Source: Selenomonadaceae bacterium (lineage in GTDB: Bacteria > Bacillota > Negativicutes > Selenomonadales > Selenomonadaceae). Taken from it: DNA of 64,000 nt. Below are positions 26,845 through 35,031 of this stretch, in pieces (position 1 is the stretch's first letter; each line of letters opens with the position of its first letter). Below the pieces are notes generated by a model that made no database searches, was not told the origin of the DNA, and saw nothing but the letters and a program-made list of their open reading frames with translations. A program made the position numbers and the translations under genes. The stretch spans positions 1 to 64,000 of the forward strand of contig JAFXTD010000020.1 of NCBI GenBank assembly GCA_017535925.1, given 5' to 3'.

Positions 26845-28469
26845 TGGCTAAAAAATTTTTTCCGCTCCTCCAAATATTTTTTTTGGCGGTCGGCGTGCTG
26901 TGTTGGCAACTTGTTTTCAGACTTACCGAAAATGCCGATACGTATTTTGTCATGAACTTGGGACGATACATTTTGGAAAACGGCTTCCCTCACGTCGACC
27001 CGTTCACCGTTCATGAAAATTTACGGCTCGTCGCGCAGCAGTGGTTGAGCGGAATTGTTTTTTGGGAGGCTTATAAAAATTTCGGCGTCGAAGGACTTTT
27101 GTTAATCGATTGCGTTGTCGGAACGGCGGCGGTTTTGATTTATTGGCGGCTGTGTCTTTTCGTCAGCGGCGGCAATAAAATTTTGTCGTTCGCAATGAGT
27201 TTCCTCGTCGTAAATTTAATCGCGCCGATGATTGTCCCGCGCCCGCACATTTTATCGGCGGTCTTGCTTTTAATCGAAGTCTTCTTTTTGGAAAAGTTCA
27301 CGCGCACCGAAGACGCAAAATTTTTAATCCCGTTGCCGCTCGTGAGCCTCGCGCTTGTCAATTTTCACGCGGCGGTTTGGCTTATGTCGCTCGTGTTGTG
27401 CTTGCCGTTCCTCTTCGTGAAAAATTTTCGGCACGTAAAATTTTTGCTCGCTACCATGCTCGGAATATTTCTTTGCGGGCTGATAAATCCTTACGGCTTC
27501 GAGGCAATGACTTACGTTTTCCGCTCCTACGGCGTCGAAATTATCAGCGAAAATATTCCCGAAATGTTCACGCCGTCGGCTCACGGCTTTCAAGGAAAAT
27601 TTTTCTTCCTCGTCGAGGCACTGCTGATTTTTTCTCTGGCGAAGTTCAAAGCTCCTTGGCGATACATTTTTTTGAGCGGCGGCTTGACTTTTATGTCGAT
27701 AATGCACGGGCGAAATTTGATTCTGTTTTATTTGATTGCGACGCTTCCGATTGCTTTTGCGTGGAAAAATTTCAGCCTCGAAAAATTCAAAAGCATGCGC
27801 GTTCCGATGACGATATTTTTTTTCCTCGTGCTCTTCGTGAACACCGGAATAATAACGATCGTTTTGAAAGACTACCTCCAAGAAATTTCCTTGCCGCTCG
27901 AAATTTTATTCTTCGCAACGACATTCTTCGCACTGTACACTTTGCTTGTCTTGAAAGTCGAAGGGCGCATAATCCATCCGGCGATACTTCCTCGAAAAAA
28001 TTTGTCGTTGCTCGCCACGGGATTTATCCTCTTCGTGATTTTCTTCGTGACGATTTCCGATACTCAAAAGGAAATGCCGCAACCTTACACCGACGCAATA
28101 AAATTTTTGTTGCGAAGCGAACGCCCCGAAAATATTTCGCTCTATGCTCCTCAAGGCGCGGGTGGTCTTGCGGGCTCTTTCGGAATTAAATATTACATCG
28201 ATTCGCGCTCGGAAGTTTTCATTGACGCAAACAACGGTCGGAAAAATATTTTTGAAGAGTACCTCGACTTCACGCGCGGCAAAATTTATTACAAAGACTT
28301 TTTCAAACGCTACAACTTCACGCACGCAATCCTCACAAACAATGAAAGTTTTCTCTTCAATCAGTTGTCGGACGATAAAAATTTCCGCGTGATTTACGAA
28401 AGCGAGCGGGTTGAAAAATACAAAGTTGTTCGTTGCAAGATTTTTGTTCCTCCCAAGAATGGTGATTGA
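26844..28469 (+). CDS. Polytopic membrane protein, probable GT-C-type glycosyltransferase
   Basis: 541 residues with about ten hydrophobic helices and a soluble C-terminal ~90 residues. An acidic site in the first external loop (ENADTYFVMNLGRYIL, then HVDPFTVHE) and the C-terminal IDSRSEVFIDANNG pattern fit membrane GT-C enzymes that use lipid-linked sugars. ATG at 26844 overlaps the upstream stop (TGATG) with GAGGA 10 nt before it; an upstream in-frame ATG at 26799 lies inside the FAD gene and has no RBS. Confidence 0.72.
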   Translation: MAKKFFPLLQIFFLAVGVLCWQLVFRLTENADTYFVMNLGRYILENGFPHVDPFTVHENLRLVAQQWLSGIVFWEAYKNFGVEGLLLIDCVVGTAAVLIYWRLCLFVSGGNKILSFAMSFLVVNLIAPMIVPRPHILSAVLLLIEVFFLEKFTRTEDAKFLIPLPLVSLALVNFHAAVWLMSLVLCLPFLFVKNFRHVKFLLATMLGIFLCGLINPYGFEAMTYVFRSYGVEIISENIPEMFTPSAHGFQGKFFFLVEALLIFSLAKFKAPWRYIFLSGGLTFMSIMHGRNLILFYLIATLPIAFAWKNFSLEKFKSMRVPMTIFFFLVLFVNTGIITIVLKDYLQEISLPLEILFFATTFFALYTLLVLKVEGRIIHPAILPRKNLSLLATGFILFVIFFVTISDTQKEMPQPYTDAIKFLLRSERPENISLYAPQGAGGLAGSFGIKYYIDSRSEVFIDANNGRKNIFEEYLDFTRGKIYYKDFFKRYNFTHAILTNNESFLFNQLSDDKNFRVIYESERVEKYKVVRCKIFVPPKNGD

Positions 28470-28472
28470 TTC

Positions 28473-29579
28473 ATGTTGAAAAAAATTTTTGTGCTGATGA
28501 TTTTATTGCTGATGAGTCGGGCGGAAGCGGGCTCTTGGCAGCCGGAAATTCGCGTCGGGTTATTGAGCGGCGTCAAAGAAGTTGCTTTGAAATTTTCCGC
28601 GCCCTGCGTCATGATTAATTCCGCCAAAGGCAACGTCTTGAGAAAAATTCCTGCGGACGAAGATTTTTTTGTCAAGTTCGCAAGCATGAAACTAAACTCG
28701 GTTGAATTTCGCCCCGAAAAAATTCCGCTCAAAGATTTTCGCACGACGATTGACGGCAAGGCATATTACGGCGGCGTCAGCGTCAACAAGGAAAAAGATT
28801 CTTTGACCGTGATAAATCTTGCGCCGCTGGAAGAATATCTTCACGGGGTCGTCTCAAAAGAAATGTCGCCGTCGTATCCTGCGGAAGCTTTGAAAGCTCA
28901 AACGGTGGCGGCTCGTTCGTTCGCCTTAAAAAATCGCGGGCGGCACGTCAAAGAAGGTTACGACCTCTGCGCAACCACTCACTGTCAAGTTTATATCGGC
29001 GTTGCGAAATTTGATTCGGTTGACAAGGCGATTAACGAGACTCACGGCGAAGTTTTGACTTACAAAGAAAAACTTGCCGACACGAACTTTCACACCGATT
29101 CGGGCGGCATGACAGAAAGCGTTCGTGACGTGTGGGGGACTGCCACGCCTTATCTTGTTGCCGTCAGGGAGATTATCAAAATCGGCGAGCCTTGGACGGT
29201 TAAAGTTCCCGCCAAAGATTTTTCCTCACGCTTCGGCGAGGGCTTCGGCGATACCAAGTCGATTAAGTTGAGCAAGTTGACTGTCGGCAAAAGTTCGGAG
29301 GACAGAACCTCTTCGGGTCGAGTGAAGTCCGCGCAGATTGTCGGCACAAAAAAAACCGTGACGATCACGGGCAACGACTTGCGCAGAAAATTTTCTTTGC
29401 CGAGCACGCTCTTTGACATGAAATTGAACGGCGACGAAATTGTTTTCACGGGCTACGGAAGAGGACACGGCGTCGGCATGAGTCAAATCGGCGCAAGAGA
29501 CTACGCCGGAAACGGTTGGTCTTACGAAAAAATTTTGGCGCATTATTACAAAGACACGCGGCTCAAAAAACTTTACTAA
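28473..29579 (+). CDS. SpoIID/LytB-domain protein (peptidoglycan lytic transglycosylase type)
   Basis: 368 residues. A signal peptide (about 1-19) precedes the SpoIID domain with VVSKEMSPSYPAEALKAQTVAAR (the candidate catalytic Glu is residue 130), CATTHCQVY and the C-terminal GRGHGVGMSQIGA. SpoIID-type enzymes cleave glycan strands of denuded peptidoglycan; in non-sporulating relatives they act in wall remodelling. It is the last gene of the plus operon and overlaps convergent cbiB by 4 bp. Confidence 0.88.
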   Translation: MLKKIFVLMILLLMSRAEAGSWQPEIRVGLLSGVKEVALKFSAPCVMINSAKGNVLRKIPADEDFFVKFASMKLNSVEFRPEKIPLKDFRTTIDGKAYYGGVSVNKEKDSLTVINLAPLEEYLHGVVSKEMSPSYPAEALKAQTVAARSFALKNRGRHVKEGYDLCATTHCQVYIGVAKFDSVDKAINETHGEVLTYKEKLADTNFHTDSGGMTESVRDVWGTATPYLVAVREIIKIGEPWTVKVPAKDFSSRFGEGFGDTKSIKLSKLTVGKSSEDRTSSGRVKSAQIVGTKKTVTITGNDLRRKFSLPSTLFDMKLNGDEIVFTGYGRGHGVGMSQIGARDYAGNGWSYEKILAHYYKDTRLKKLY

Positions 29580-30517
29580 AGCAGGCAAGCGGCAGTCAAA
29601 AATAAAATCGTGGCGGTGTACATCATGCGAACGGCTCCCGATATGTGCGCCGCCTCCAAACTTTCATTCGGCTCACCCATGTAAGCTCTGAAATGCGGTT
29701 CACCGAAATAATAATTCGTTCCGCCCAGTCGAATGTTCAATGCACCCGCGACGGTTGCTTCAGCCCAGCCGCCGTTCGGGCTCGGATGTTTTTGCGCATC
29801 TCGTTTCATCATTTTAAAGGCGTTCTTGAAGTCGAGGTTCAGGACAATCGCCGCGCCGATAAAAAGAATTGCCGTCAAGCGAGCGGGAATAAAATTTGCA
29901 ACGTCGTCGAGGCGAGCCGCCACTCTTCCGAAGTAAAAATATTTTTCGTTCTTGTAGCCGAGCATGGAATCCATCGTGTTGATTGCGCGATAGGTGACGG
30001 CGAGCGGCAAGCCTCCGATTGCGAAATAAAACAGCGGCGAAATAATTCCGTCAACGGTATTCTCTGCGACGGTCTCTACCGTGGCGCGGGCAATTTCCGC
30101 CTCGTTGAGGTTTTGAGTATCGCGTCCGACAATCCAACCGACCTTTTCGCGGGCAAGAATGATATTTTCCTGCGTCAACAAAAAATAAATTTCATTGGCG
30201 GCATCGGCAAGAGAGCGCGGCGAAATCATGAAGCTCAACACCGACGCTTGAAAAAAAATCTGCAAGACGAGACCCGGAATATTTTTTGTTAAAGTTTCAA
30301 TGCCGAAGCCGATAAGAAAACTTATCGTGATGACGATACAGACCAAGACTCCGCCTTTGAAAATTTTTGTCTTCGGGCTGTCGAAGTCGCGGCGCAAAAT
30401 TTTTTCGAGTGCCGAAATCAAATTGCCAATCAACACGACGGGATGAAATTTGCTGCGCGGGTCGCCGATAAGCGCGTCAATCAAAAACGCAACGACAGCC
30501 GCAATCATTGAACTCAT
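29576..30517 (-). CDS. cbiB: CbiB/CobD adenosylcobinamide-phosphate synthase
   Basis: About 313 residues, mostly membrane helices. FLIDALIGDP, FHPVVLIGN, TVETVAENTVDGIISPLF, YRAINTMDSMLGYKN and NGGWAEATVAGAL are family signatures. It attaches the aminopropanol arm to adenosylcobyric acid in cobalamin synthesis. The ATG at 30517 has GGAG 6 nt upstream; an ATG at 30529 lacks an RBS. cbiE lies 6 kb away, so cobalamin genes are scattered. No cobalamin riboswitch was recognised upstream. Confidence 0.93.
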   Translation of the reverse strand: MSSMIAAVVAFLIDALIGDPRSKFHPVVLIGNLISALEKILRRDFDSPKTKIFKGGVLVCIVITISFLIGFGIETLTKNIPGLVLQIFFQASVLSFMISPRSLADAANEIYFLLTQENIILAREKVGWIVGRDTQNLNEAEIARATVETVAENTVDGIISPLFYFAIGGLPLAVTYRAINTMDSMLGYKNEKYFYFGRVAARLDDVANFIPARLTAILFIGAAIVLNLDFKNAFKMMKRDAQKHPSPNGGWAEATVAGALNIRLGGTNYYFGEPHFRAYMGEPNESLEAAHISGAVRMMYTATILFLTAACLL

Positions 30518-30547
30518 ATTGAACTCCATTTCAGGTTTTAGTTTTTT

Positions 30548-30586
30548 CTAACAGCTAACAGCTAACCGCTAACAGCTAACAGCTTA
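30548..30586. repeat. Heptad array (CTAACAG/CTAACCG type)
   Basis: Five tandem CTAACAG-type heptads in the divergent gap between cbiB and the YdjC-family gene (30518-30629). Confidence 0.8.
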
Positions 30587-30629
30587 TTTTCGGGCGGATA
30601 AAAATTTTTCCTGCGAAGGAGGCTTTAAC

Positions 30630-31481
30630 TTGAAAAAAATAATCGTGAACGCGGACGACTTCGGGCGACACGAATTGATTAATCGGGCGGTCGAACGTGC
30701 GTTCAATGCGGGTTGCTTGAAGTCGACGACGCTCATGGCGGGCGGCATTGCCTTCGACGACGCCGTTAATATTGCAAAAAAAAATTCGGGCTTGGGCATC
30801 GGGATTCATTTCACGCTCGCCAACGGCAACCCTGTCCTCCCGCCGAAAGAAATTCCCTCGCTCGTCACGGAGGAAGGAATTTTTCACGACAACTATATAA
30901 AATTTCTCAAGCGATATTTGAGCGGAAAAATTTCATTGTTTGAAGTTCGGTCGGAACTCGCCGCGCAGCTGGAAAAAATTTTGAACGCGGGCTTGACGTT
31001 GACGCACTTCGACAGCCATCAACACCTGCACCACGTGCCGGGCATTATCGAAATAAGTTTGAAGTTGGCGCAGGCGGCGGGAATCAAATCAATGCGCGTG
31101 GCGAACACAAAACTTTTCGACGGCGAACTTGACAATCTCGGAAAATTTTTCGGACGATTGGGCTTGGGCTCTTTGGCGAAGCTTGCAGCTCATGCGGCTC
31201 ACAAAAAAAATTTCACGACGCCCGAAAATTTTGCGGGTATCGTCGCGGGCGAATCGGTCGACGAAAATTTTATGCTCAACCGAATTGAAAATCTGCGCGA
31301 GGGCACGACGGAGGTCATGTTGCATCCCGGCATTGACAATAAAATTTTGCAAGACTTCTGCCGCTGGGAGCACGACTTCGAGGCGGAACTTGCCGCCGTA
31401 ACATCGCCGAAGGTTTTAAAAACGCTTGCCGAGAAAAATATTTTCGCGATAAATTTTTCAGACTTGAGGTTGAATCAATGA
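30630..31481 (+). CDS. YdjC/ChbG-HpnK family carbohydrate deacetylase
   Basis: 283 residues. The metal-binding Asp pair lies in IIVNADDFGRH, the His in IHFTLANG, and the HFDSHQHLHHVPG segment supplies further ligands, all typical of the family. Members deacetylate acetylated sugars or hopanoid-linked amino sugars. TTG start at 30630, 8 nt after GGAGG. It overlaps gtrA by ATGA, so the pair probably modifies a surface glycan or glycolipid. Confidence 0.87.
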   Translation: MKKIIVNADDFGRHELINRAVERAFNAGCLKSTTLMAGGIAFDDAVNIAKKNSGLGIGIHFTLANGNPVLPPKEIPSLVTEEGIFHDNYIKFLKRYLSGKISLFEVRSELAAQLEKILNAGLTLTHFDSHQHLHHVPGIIEISLKLAQAAGIKSMRVANTKLFDGELDNLGKFFGRLGLGSLAKLAAHAAHKKNFTTPENFAGIVAGESVDENFMLNRIENLREGTTEVMLHPGIDNKILQDFCRWEHDFEAELAAVTSPKVLKTLAEKNIFAINFSDLRLNQ

Positions 31482-31861
31482 CAAGAGAACGCATGTTGGA
31501 AATAATTCGCTTCTGCTTCGTGGGCGGCGTGTCGTTCCTTATGGACTACTCGATACTCTTCGCGCTCACGGAATTTGCGGGCGTCTACTACCTTTACTCG
31601 TCGGCGATTTCCTTCAGCATAACGGTCGTGTTCAATTATTGGCTTTGCGTCATTTACGTTTTCAAAGACGCGCAAAAGCAAACGACTCGACGCGCGATAA
31701 TTTTTTTCGGGACGGGCGTCGTCGGCTTGGGGCTCAATCAACTTTGCATGTGGTTTTTCGTCGACGTTGCCGGCTTGTATTACATGATTGCAAAAATTTT
31801 CGCGACCGCCATCGTCACGATTTGGAATTACTTGACCAAACGCAAAGCCGTCACGGGTTAG
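31478..31861 (+). CDS. GtrA family membrane protein
   Basis: 127 residues with four membrane helices; IIRFCFVGGVSFLMDYSILF and NYWLCVIYVFKD match the GtrA-like family. GtrA proteins are thought to flip or present undecaprenyl-linked sugars for glycan decoration. Translation is coupled to the deacetylase gene. The end overlaps the convergent tubulin-like gene by 11 bp. Confidence 0.88.
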   Translation: MTRERMLEIIRFCFVGGVSFLMDYSILFALTEFAGVYYLYSSAISFSITVVFNYWLCVIYVFKDAQKQTTRRAIIFFGTGVVGLGLNQLCMWFFVDVAGLYYMIAKIFATAIVTIWNYLTKRKAVTG

Positions 31862-33239
31862 CGCAAGTGTCATAGAGCCTCCGCAAAAATTTTCCGAAGC
31901 CTTTGACCGTCGAATCGAATTTGAAAGGTTCCGTCAAGCGATAAAAAATTTCGTGAATCGTCAGCTTGGATTTATTGCCGTCGAGGGCGGCGAAAAGTTT
32001 TTTGTCGACGAGCCGCGCAGGATTCGCCTCGAACATCGCGGGATTTATCAAAAAAACTTCGCGCCCGTCAAGAGTTTCAATCTGCTTGAGCCACGCCGCG
32101 AACGCCTCCGCATAAAAATTAAAATTCACAACGTCGGGGGCAATCAAGTCGACGCCGTCAAGAAAATCCACGAACCAAGGATATTTGTAAGTCTTCGCCT
32201 CGCCGGAAATCAAATCGTTGAGCGCGGGCTTAATCAAATGGACGTAAGCAAAAATAAATCGGGCGAATTGAACGAAACGTTCGCTCGAATCAGGAAAGTC
32301 GCTCCAAGAAAATTTATCGCGTTCGTGTCGGCAAATGTACTTGAAAATTTTCGGTGCGTGAAGAGGTCGCGCATAAAAATCCGCCGCCGCCAATGCCGCA
32401 TAGAGTTCGACGACGTGAGCCTCGTTGCGCTGATTCGCCGAGCCGACCGAAAATTCTTTCACGGGTGTCATGACCGAATCGCCGACAAAATACGTCGTGT
32501 CGAAAAGATTTTCTTTCTCCGAATAATATTTCAAAGCCGCCTTTGTGTTCGGCAAAAAGTTTTCGCTGTGAGCAAAAAGTTCGTCGAGCTTTTCGTCGGG
32601 CGTGAAGCTGAAGTAGGGCAGAATCAAAACGCCGCCGATTGAAATTCTGTCCGCGTAGTCGACAAGATTATTTTTCAGCAAGCGTGCAATCGTCGGAAGA
32701 CCCGCAGCACCCGTGCCTCCGAAGACCGAGCCTGCCAAAAAAATTTTCACGGAGTCGCCCTCGCTGACGATCTTTTCAATCTGCGCGGTCAACTTCGAGC
32801 CGTCGTCAAATTTTTTCGCAAGGACAGCCGCACCGATCGAGGGGTGTCCGCGAAAGCCTTCGTTGAGCGTCGTGTCACGCTCTTTTTTTGTGTAAAGAAT
32901 TTCGTAAAGCTTGCCGGCGGGCGTGTTGCTGTGATGATAAAATTCAATCAAATCGTCGAGGGTCTTGTCGTGTCCCGTAGGATTCCAAGGGAAAGGGCGC
33001 ACGATTGAAATTTTATTTTTGAACAGCGGCGTATCGTTGCCGACGGAAAAATTTTGGAAGACGGAAAAATTATTCAGCGCGGTCGAAGTACGTTCGAGGT
33101 TGCCGTTGCCGACATCGGGGTCAATCGCCGCGATATAAAGTCGTTCGTTTTCGGGCAAGAGCCCCGCGATACAAAGATGCGTCAAGCTTTCCATAACCTT
33201 CGCGCCGGTGCCGCCGATTGAAATAAAATAATAGCTCAT
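31851..33239 (-). CDS. Tubulin-like (Tubulin_2-type) GTPase-fold protein
   Basis: 462 residues. The N terminus SYYFISIGGTGAKVMESL is a Gly-rich nucleotide loop; IAAIDPDVGNG follows and AGSVFGGTGAAGLPTIARLL (169-188) carries a GGTGxxG tubulin/FtsZ signature. The order fits the bacterial tubulin-like family distinct from FtsZ. No transmembrane segment is present. The ATG at 33239 has GGAGG 5 nt upstream. It is last in an operon-like series with an LCP protein, a YrbL-like kinase, a membrane protein and a lipoprotein, facing the kinase-vWA-PP2C-Hsp70 module across cbiE. A cytoskeletal or scaffold role at the envelope is an inference. Confidence 0.72.
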   Translation of the reverse strand: MSYYFISIGGTGAKVMESLTHLCIAGLLPENERLYIAAIDPDVGNGNLERTSTALNNFSVFQNFSVGNDTPLFKNKISIVRPFPWNPTGHDKTLDDLIEFYHHSNTPAGKLYEILYTKKERDTTLNEGFRGHPSIGAAVLAKKFDDGSKLTAQIEKIVSEGDSVKIFLAGSVFGGTGAAGLPTIARLLKNNLVDYADRISIGGVLILPYFSFTPDEKLDELFAHSENFLPNTKAALKYYSEKENLFDTTYFVGDSVMTPVKEFSVGSANQRNEAHVVELYAALAAADFYARPLHAPKIFKYICRHERDKFSWSDFPDSSERFVQFARFIFAYVHLIKPALNDLISGEAKTYKYPWFVDFLDGVDLIAPDVVNFNFYAEAFAAWLKQIETLDGREVFLINPAMFEANPARLVDKKLFAALDGNKSKLTIHEIFYRLTEPFKFDSTVKGFGKFLRRLYDTCANP

Positions 33240-33253
33240 AACCGCCTCCAAAA

Positions 33254-33284
33254 AATTAGGAATTAGGATTTAGGAATTAGGAAT
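33254..33284 (-). repeat. Heptad array (AATTAGG type)
   Basis: Four AATTAGG/ATTTAGG heptads, directly upstream of the tubulin-like gene RBS, in the 102-bp gap that separates it from the lipoprotein gene. Confidence 0.75.
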
Positions 33285-33341
33285 GATTTGCGCATTTAAC
33301 TCTTCACTCTTTTGAGGTTATCAACATGCTCCAATGAATCG

Positions 33342-33902
33342 TCAATAAAATTTTACGCAGGCTCGCTCTTTGGGTATCGGGTCAACGACTGCTTCGGGGA
33401 TTGCTCCCATCGTAAAACCGCCCGGCAACCAATAAGAATTTGCGCCTTCCTCGTTGCCGTCGGGCATTCGCAAATTCAAATCGGATATTTCAAAAATGTC
33501 AAGCCGAACCAAGCCGCCTTGCGAGGAAAAATATCCTTCGGTGAAGCTCAAAGATTTTTCGTAAACGGAAATGTCTCCGCCGAATTTTTTATCAATCTCG
33601 TCGCAAATATATTTCGGCATGACAAAGCAACCGTCCGCCCGCCCGATTGTCTTCGACGGAACAACGTATTTATTGTAGCTTTCCAAACCCATTACGATTG
33701 AAACGCCGTCACGAAATTTTTTCAAGTGATTGCGGATGTATCTTTTTGATAAGTAAGTGCTCGGAGCGGGGCGCGTGCCCTTTTCCATTGCCGTGATACG
33801 AACTGCCTGCTCAATGGTGAAACTTTTCGCCGTCGTCGGTGCGCAAGAAAATAATATCGATAAAATTATTCCCGCGATTATCGCCGAAAAAATTTTACGC
33901 AT
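33342..33902 (-). CDS. Putative lipoprotein of unknown function
   Basis: 186 residues. MRKIFSAIIAGIILSILFSC is a lipoprotein-type signal with Cys at residue 20. The mature part contains YLSKRYIRNHLKKFRDG and MPKYICDEIDKKFGG and no known domain. The ATG at 33902 has GGAG 8 nt upstream. It lies 21 bp after the 4-TM gene in the LCP operon, so it is probably an envelope component of that set. Confidence 0.7.
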   Translation of the reverse strand: MRKIFSAIIAGIILSILFSCAPTTAKSFTIEQAVRITAMEKGTRPAPSTYLSKRYIRNHLKKFRDGVSIVMGLESYNKYVVPSKTIGRADGCFVMPKYICDEIDKKFGGDISVYEKSLSFTEGYFSSQGGLVRLDIFEISDLNLRMPDGNEEGANSYWLPGGFTMGAIPEAVVDPIPKERACVKFY

Positions 33903-33923
33903 GAAAATCACTCCATGAAATTT

Positions 33924-34424
33924 TTAATCGACTTTGCCGGTTCTTTTTAAAATCAGTCGTGCGCCCGGCGGCGTGTACTTGAAGGCGAGCGGCGTCGTGA
34001 AAATTGTAAGCAGCCAATAGCCCAAGCCCGTGAAGATTATTGCGAACAGAGCGAAAATTATTCCGTTGAGTTTTATTCCGATAATCGGTGCGTAAAAATG
34101 CGCGACGCCCAAACTTATCGCCAAAGACGTTGCCATTAATGCCGCCCAAAAAATTCTCTTGCCCGCGCCCGAAGCCTCGTCGACCGTGAAAAAAAATCTT
34201 GACGTGAGGAACCAGCCCAGTGCACAAAGTCCGTTCAGCAAACCCGCCGCCCGTGTCAAAGCAAAATATTTTTCCAACCACCGCGAATAGTTCATGTTGT
34301 CGGAGGCGGTCGCCAATTTGTGACCCGTCACGTTCGCGCCCAAATAATATGCTGCCGCGATACAAATCACCGTTGCCGCCGCGATTAAAAATATTTTCAC
34401 AACCGTCCGCGTCGTTCGATTCAT
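33924..34424 (-). CDS. Membrane protein of unknown function
   Basis: 166 residues with about four hydrophobic helices: residues 8-28, a second near 58-78, then two near 90-140. No motif recognised. The ATG overlaps the YrbL-like gene stop (ATGA), so the two are coupled. Basic C-terminal tail suggests cytosolic ends. Confidence 0.7.
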   Translation of the reverse strand: MNRTTRTVVKIFLIAAATVICIAAAYYLGANVTGHKLATASDNMNYSRWLEKYFALTRAAGLLNGLCALGWFLTSRFFFTVDEASGAGKRIFWAALMATSLAISLGVAHFYAPIIGIKLNGIIFALFAIIFTGLGYWLLTIFTTPLAFKYTPPGARLILKRTGKVD

Positions 34425-35029
34425 AAACTTTCAAGCCTCCGCAAAAATTCTTCCGAGAAAATTTTTCCGTAATCCGAACGCATCAATTCGCAGAAGCGCA
34501 ACCAATATTTTTTTGCACGCTTGAGAGCAAAGTAGTCGAAGTAATACGGCAGAGGAACGAAAGTTGCAATGCCGATGTTGTCAATGATTCGGACGCGGCG
34601 TTCGGTCGGCGAAGTTCTTTGCACAAGATAGTTATCGGGGTCGACGCCCGCCAATAAAAATTTTTCGTCGAAGTAAGTTTGCTTGAAGTCGAGGAGAAGT
34701 TTTTCGGTCGAGGGCAAAAGATTTTTATCGGCAATTGTATCGTCGAGGACGTTGAGCATCGTTTGACAAACTTTGCCGTCGTAATCGAGGACGCGTTCAA
34801 AGAGATAACCCTTGCCTTTGGAAGTCTCAACCTCGCCGAAAAATTTCGTGAGGAGCGTCATTTTATCTGCGCGGTTGCCCAAAGCTTTTCGATAGCGGGA
34901 CTCTTTGGCGAAGTCGGGGTCGTCGGGCGTGTGAAGAATTTTCACGCAAAGATTTTTGTCGGTCGGGTGAGCGTAAACGGTTTTGTGATTGCCCACGCCC
35001 AAATACAAATCGTCAGTCAGAATAATCAT
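34421..35029 (-). CDS. YrbL-family protein-kinase-like protein
   Basis: 202 residues. LGVGNHKTVYAHPTDKNLCVKIL has a Gly-rich loop and the presumed ATP-binding Lys, as in the PhoP-regulated YrbL family. VDPDNYLV replaces the usual catalytic-loop motif and RIIDNIG takes the place of DFG, so a small atypical kinase fold is likely. Substrate unknown. The ATG at 35029 has GAGG 8 nt upstream and lies 2 bp after the LCP gene stop. Confidence 0.78.
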   Translation of the reverse strand: MIILTDDLYLGVGNHKTVYAHPTDKNLCVKILHTPDDPDFAKESRYRKALGNRADKMTLLTKFFGEVETSKGKGYLFERVLDYDGKVCQTMLNVLDDTIADKNLLPSTEKLLLDFKQTYFDEKFLLAGVDPDNYLVQRTSPTERRVRIIDNIGIATFVPLPYYFDYFALKRAKKYWLRFCELMRSDYGKIFSEEFLRRLESL

Positions 35030-35031
35030 GC

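Noticed and set aside
31851-33239. Phage-type tubulin (PhuZ/TubZ) on a prophage or plasmid
   Set aside because: No phage or plasmid genes surround it, and the motif spacing is that of the bacterial tubulin-like family.
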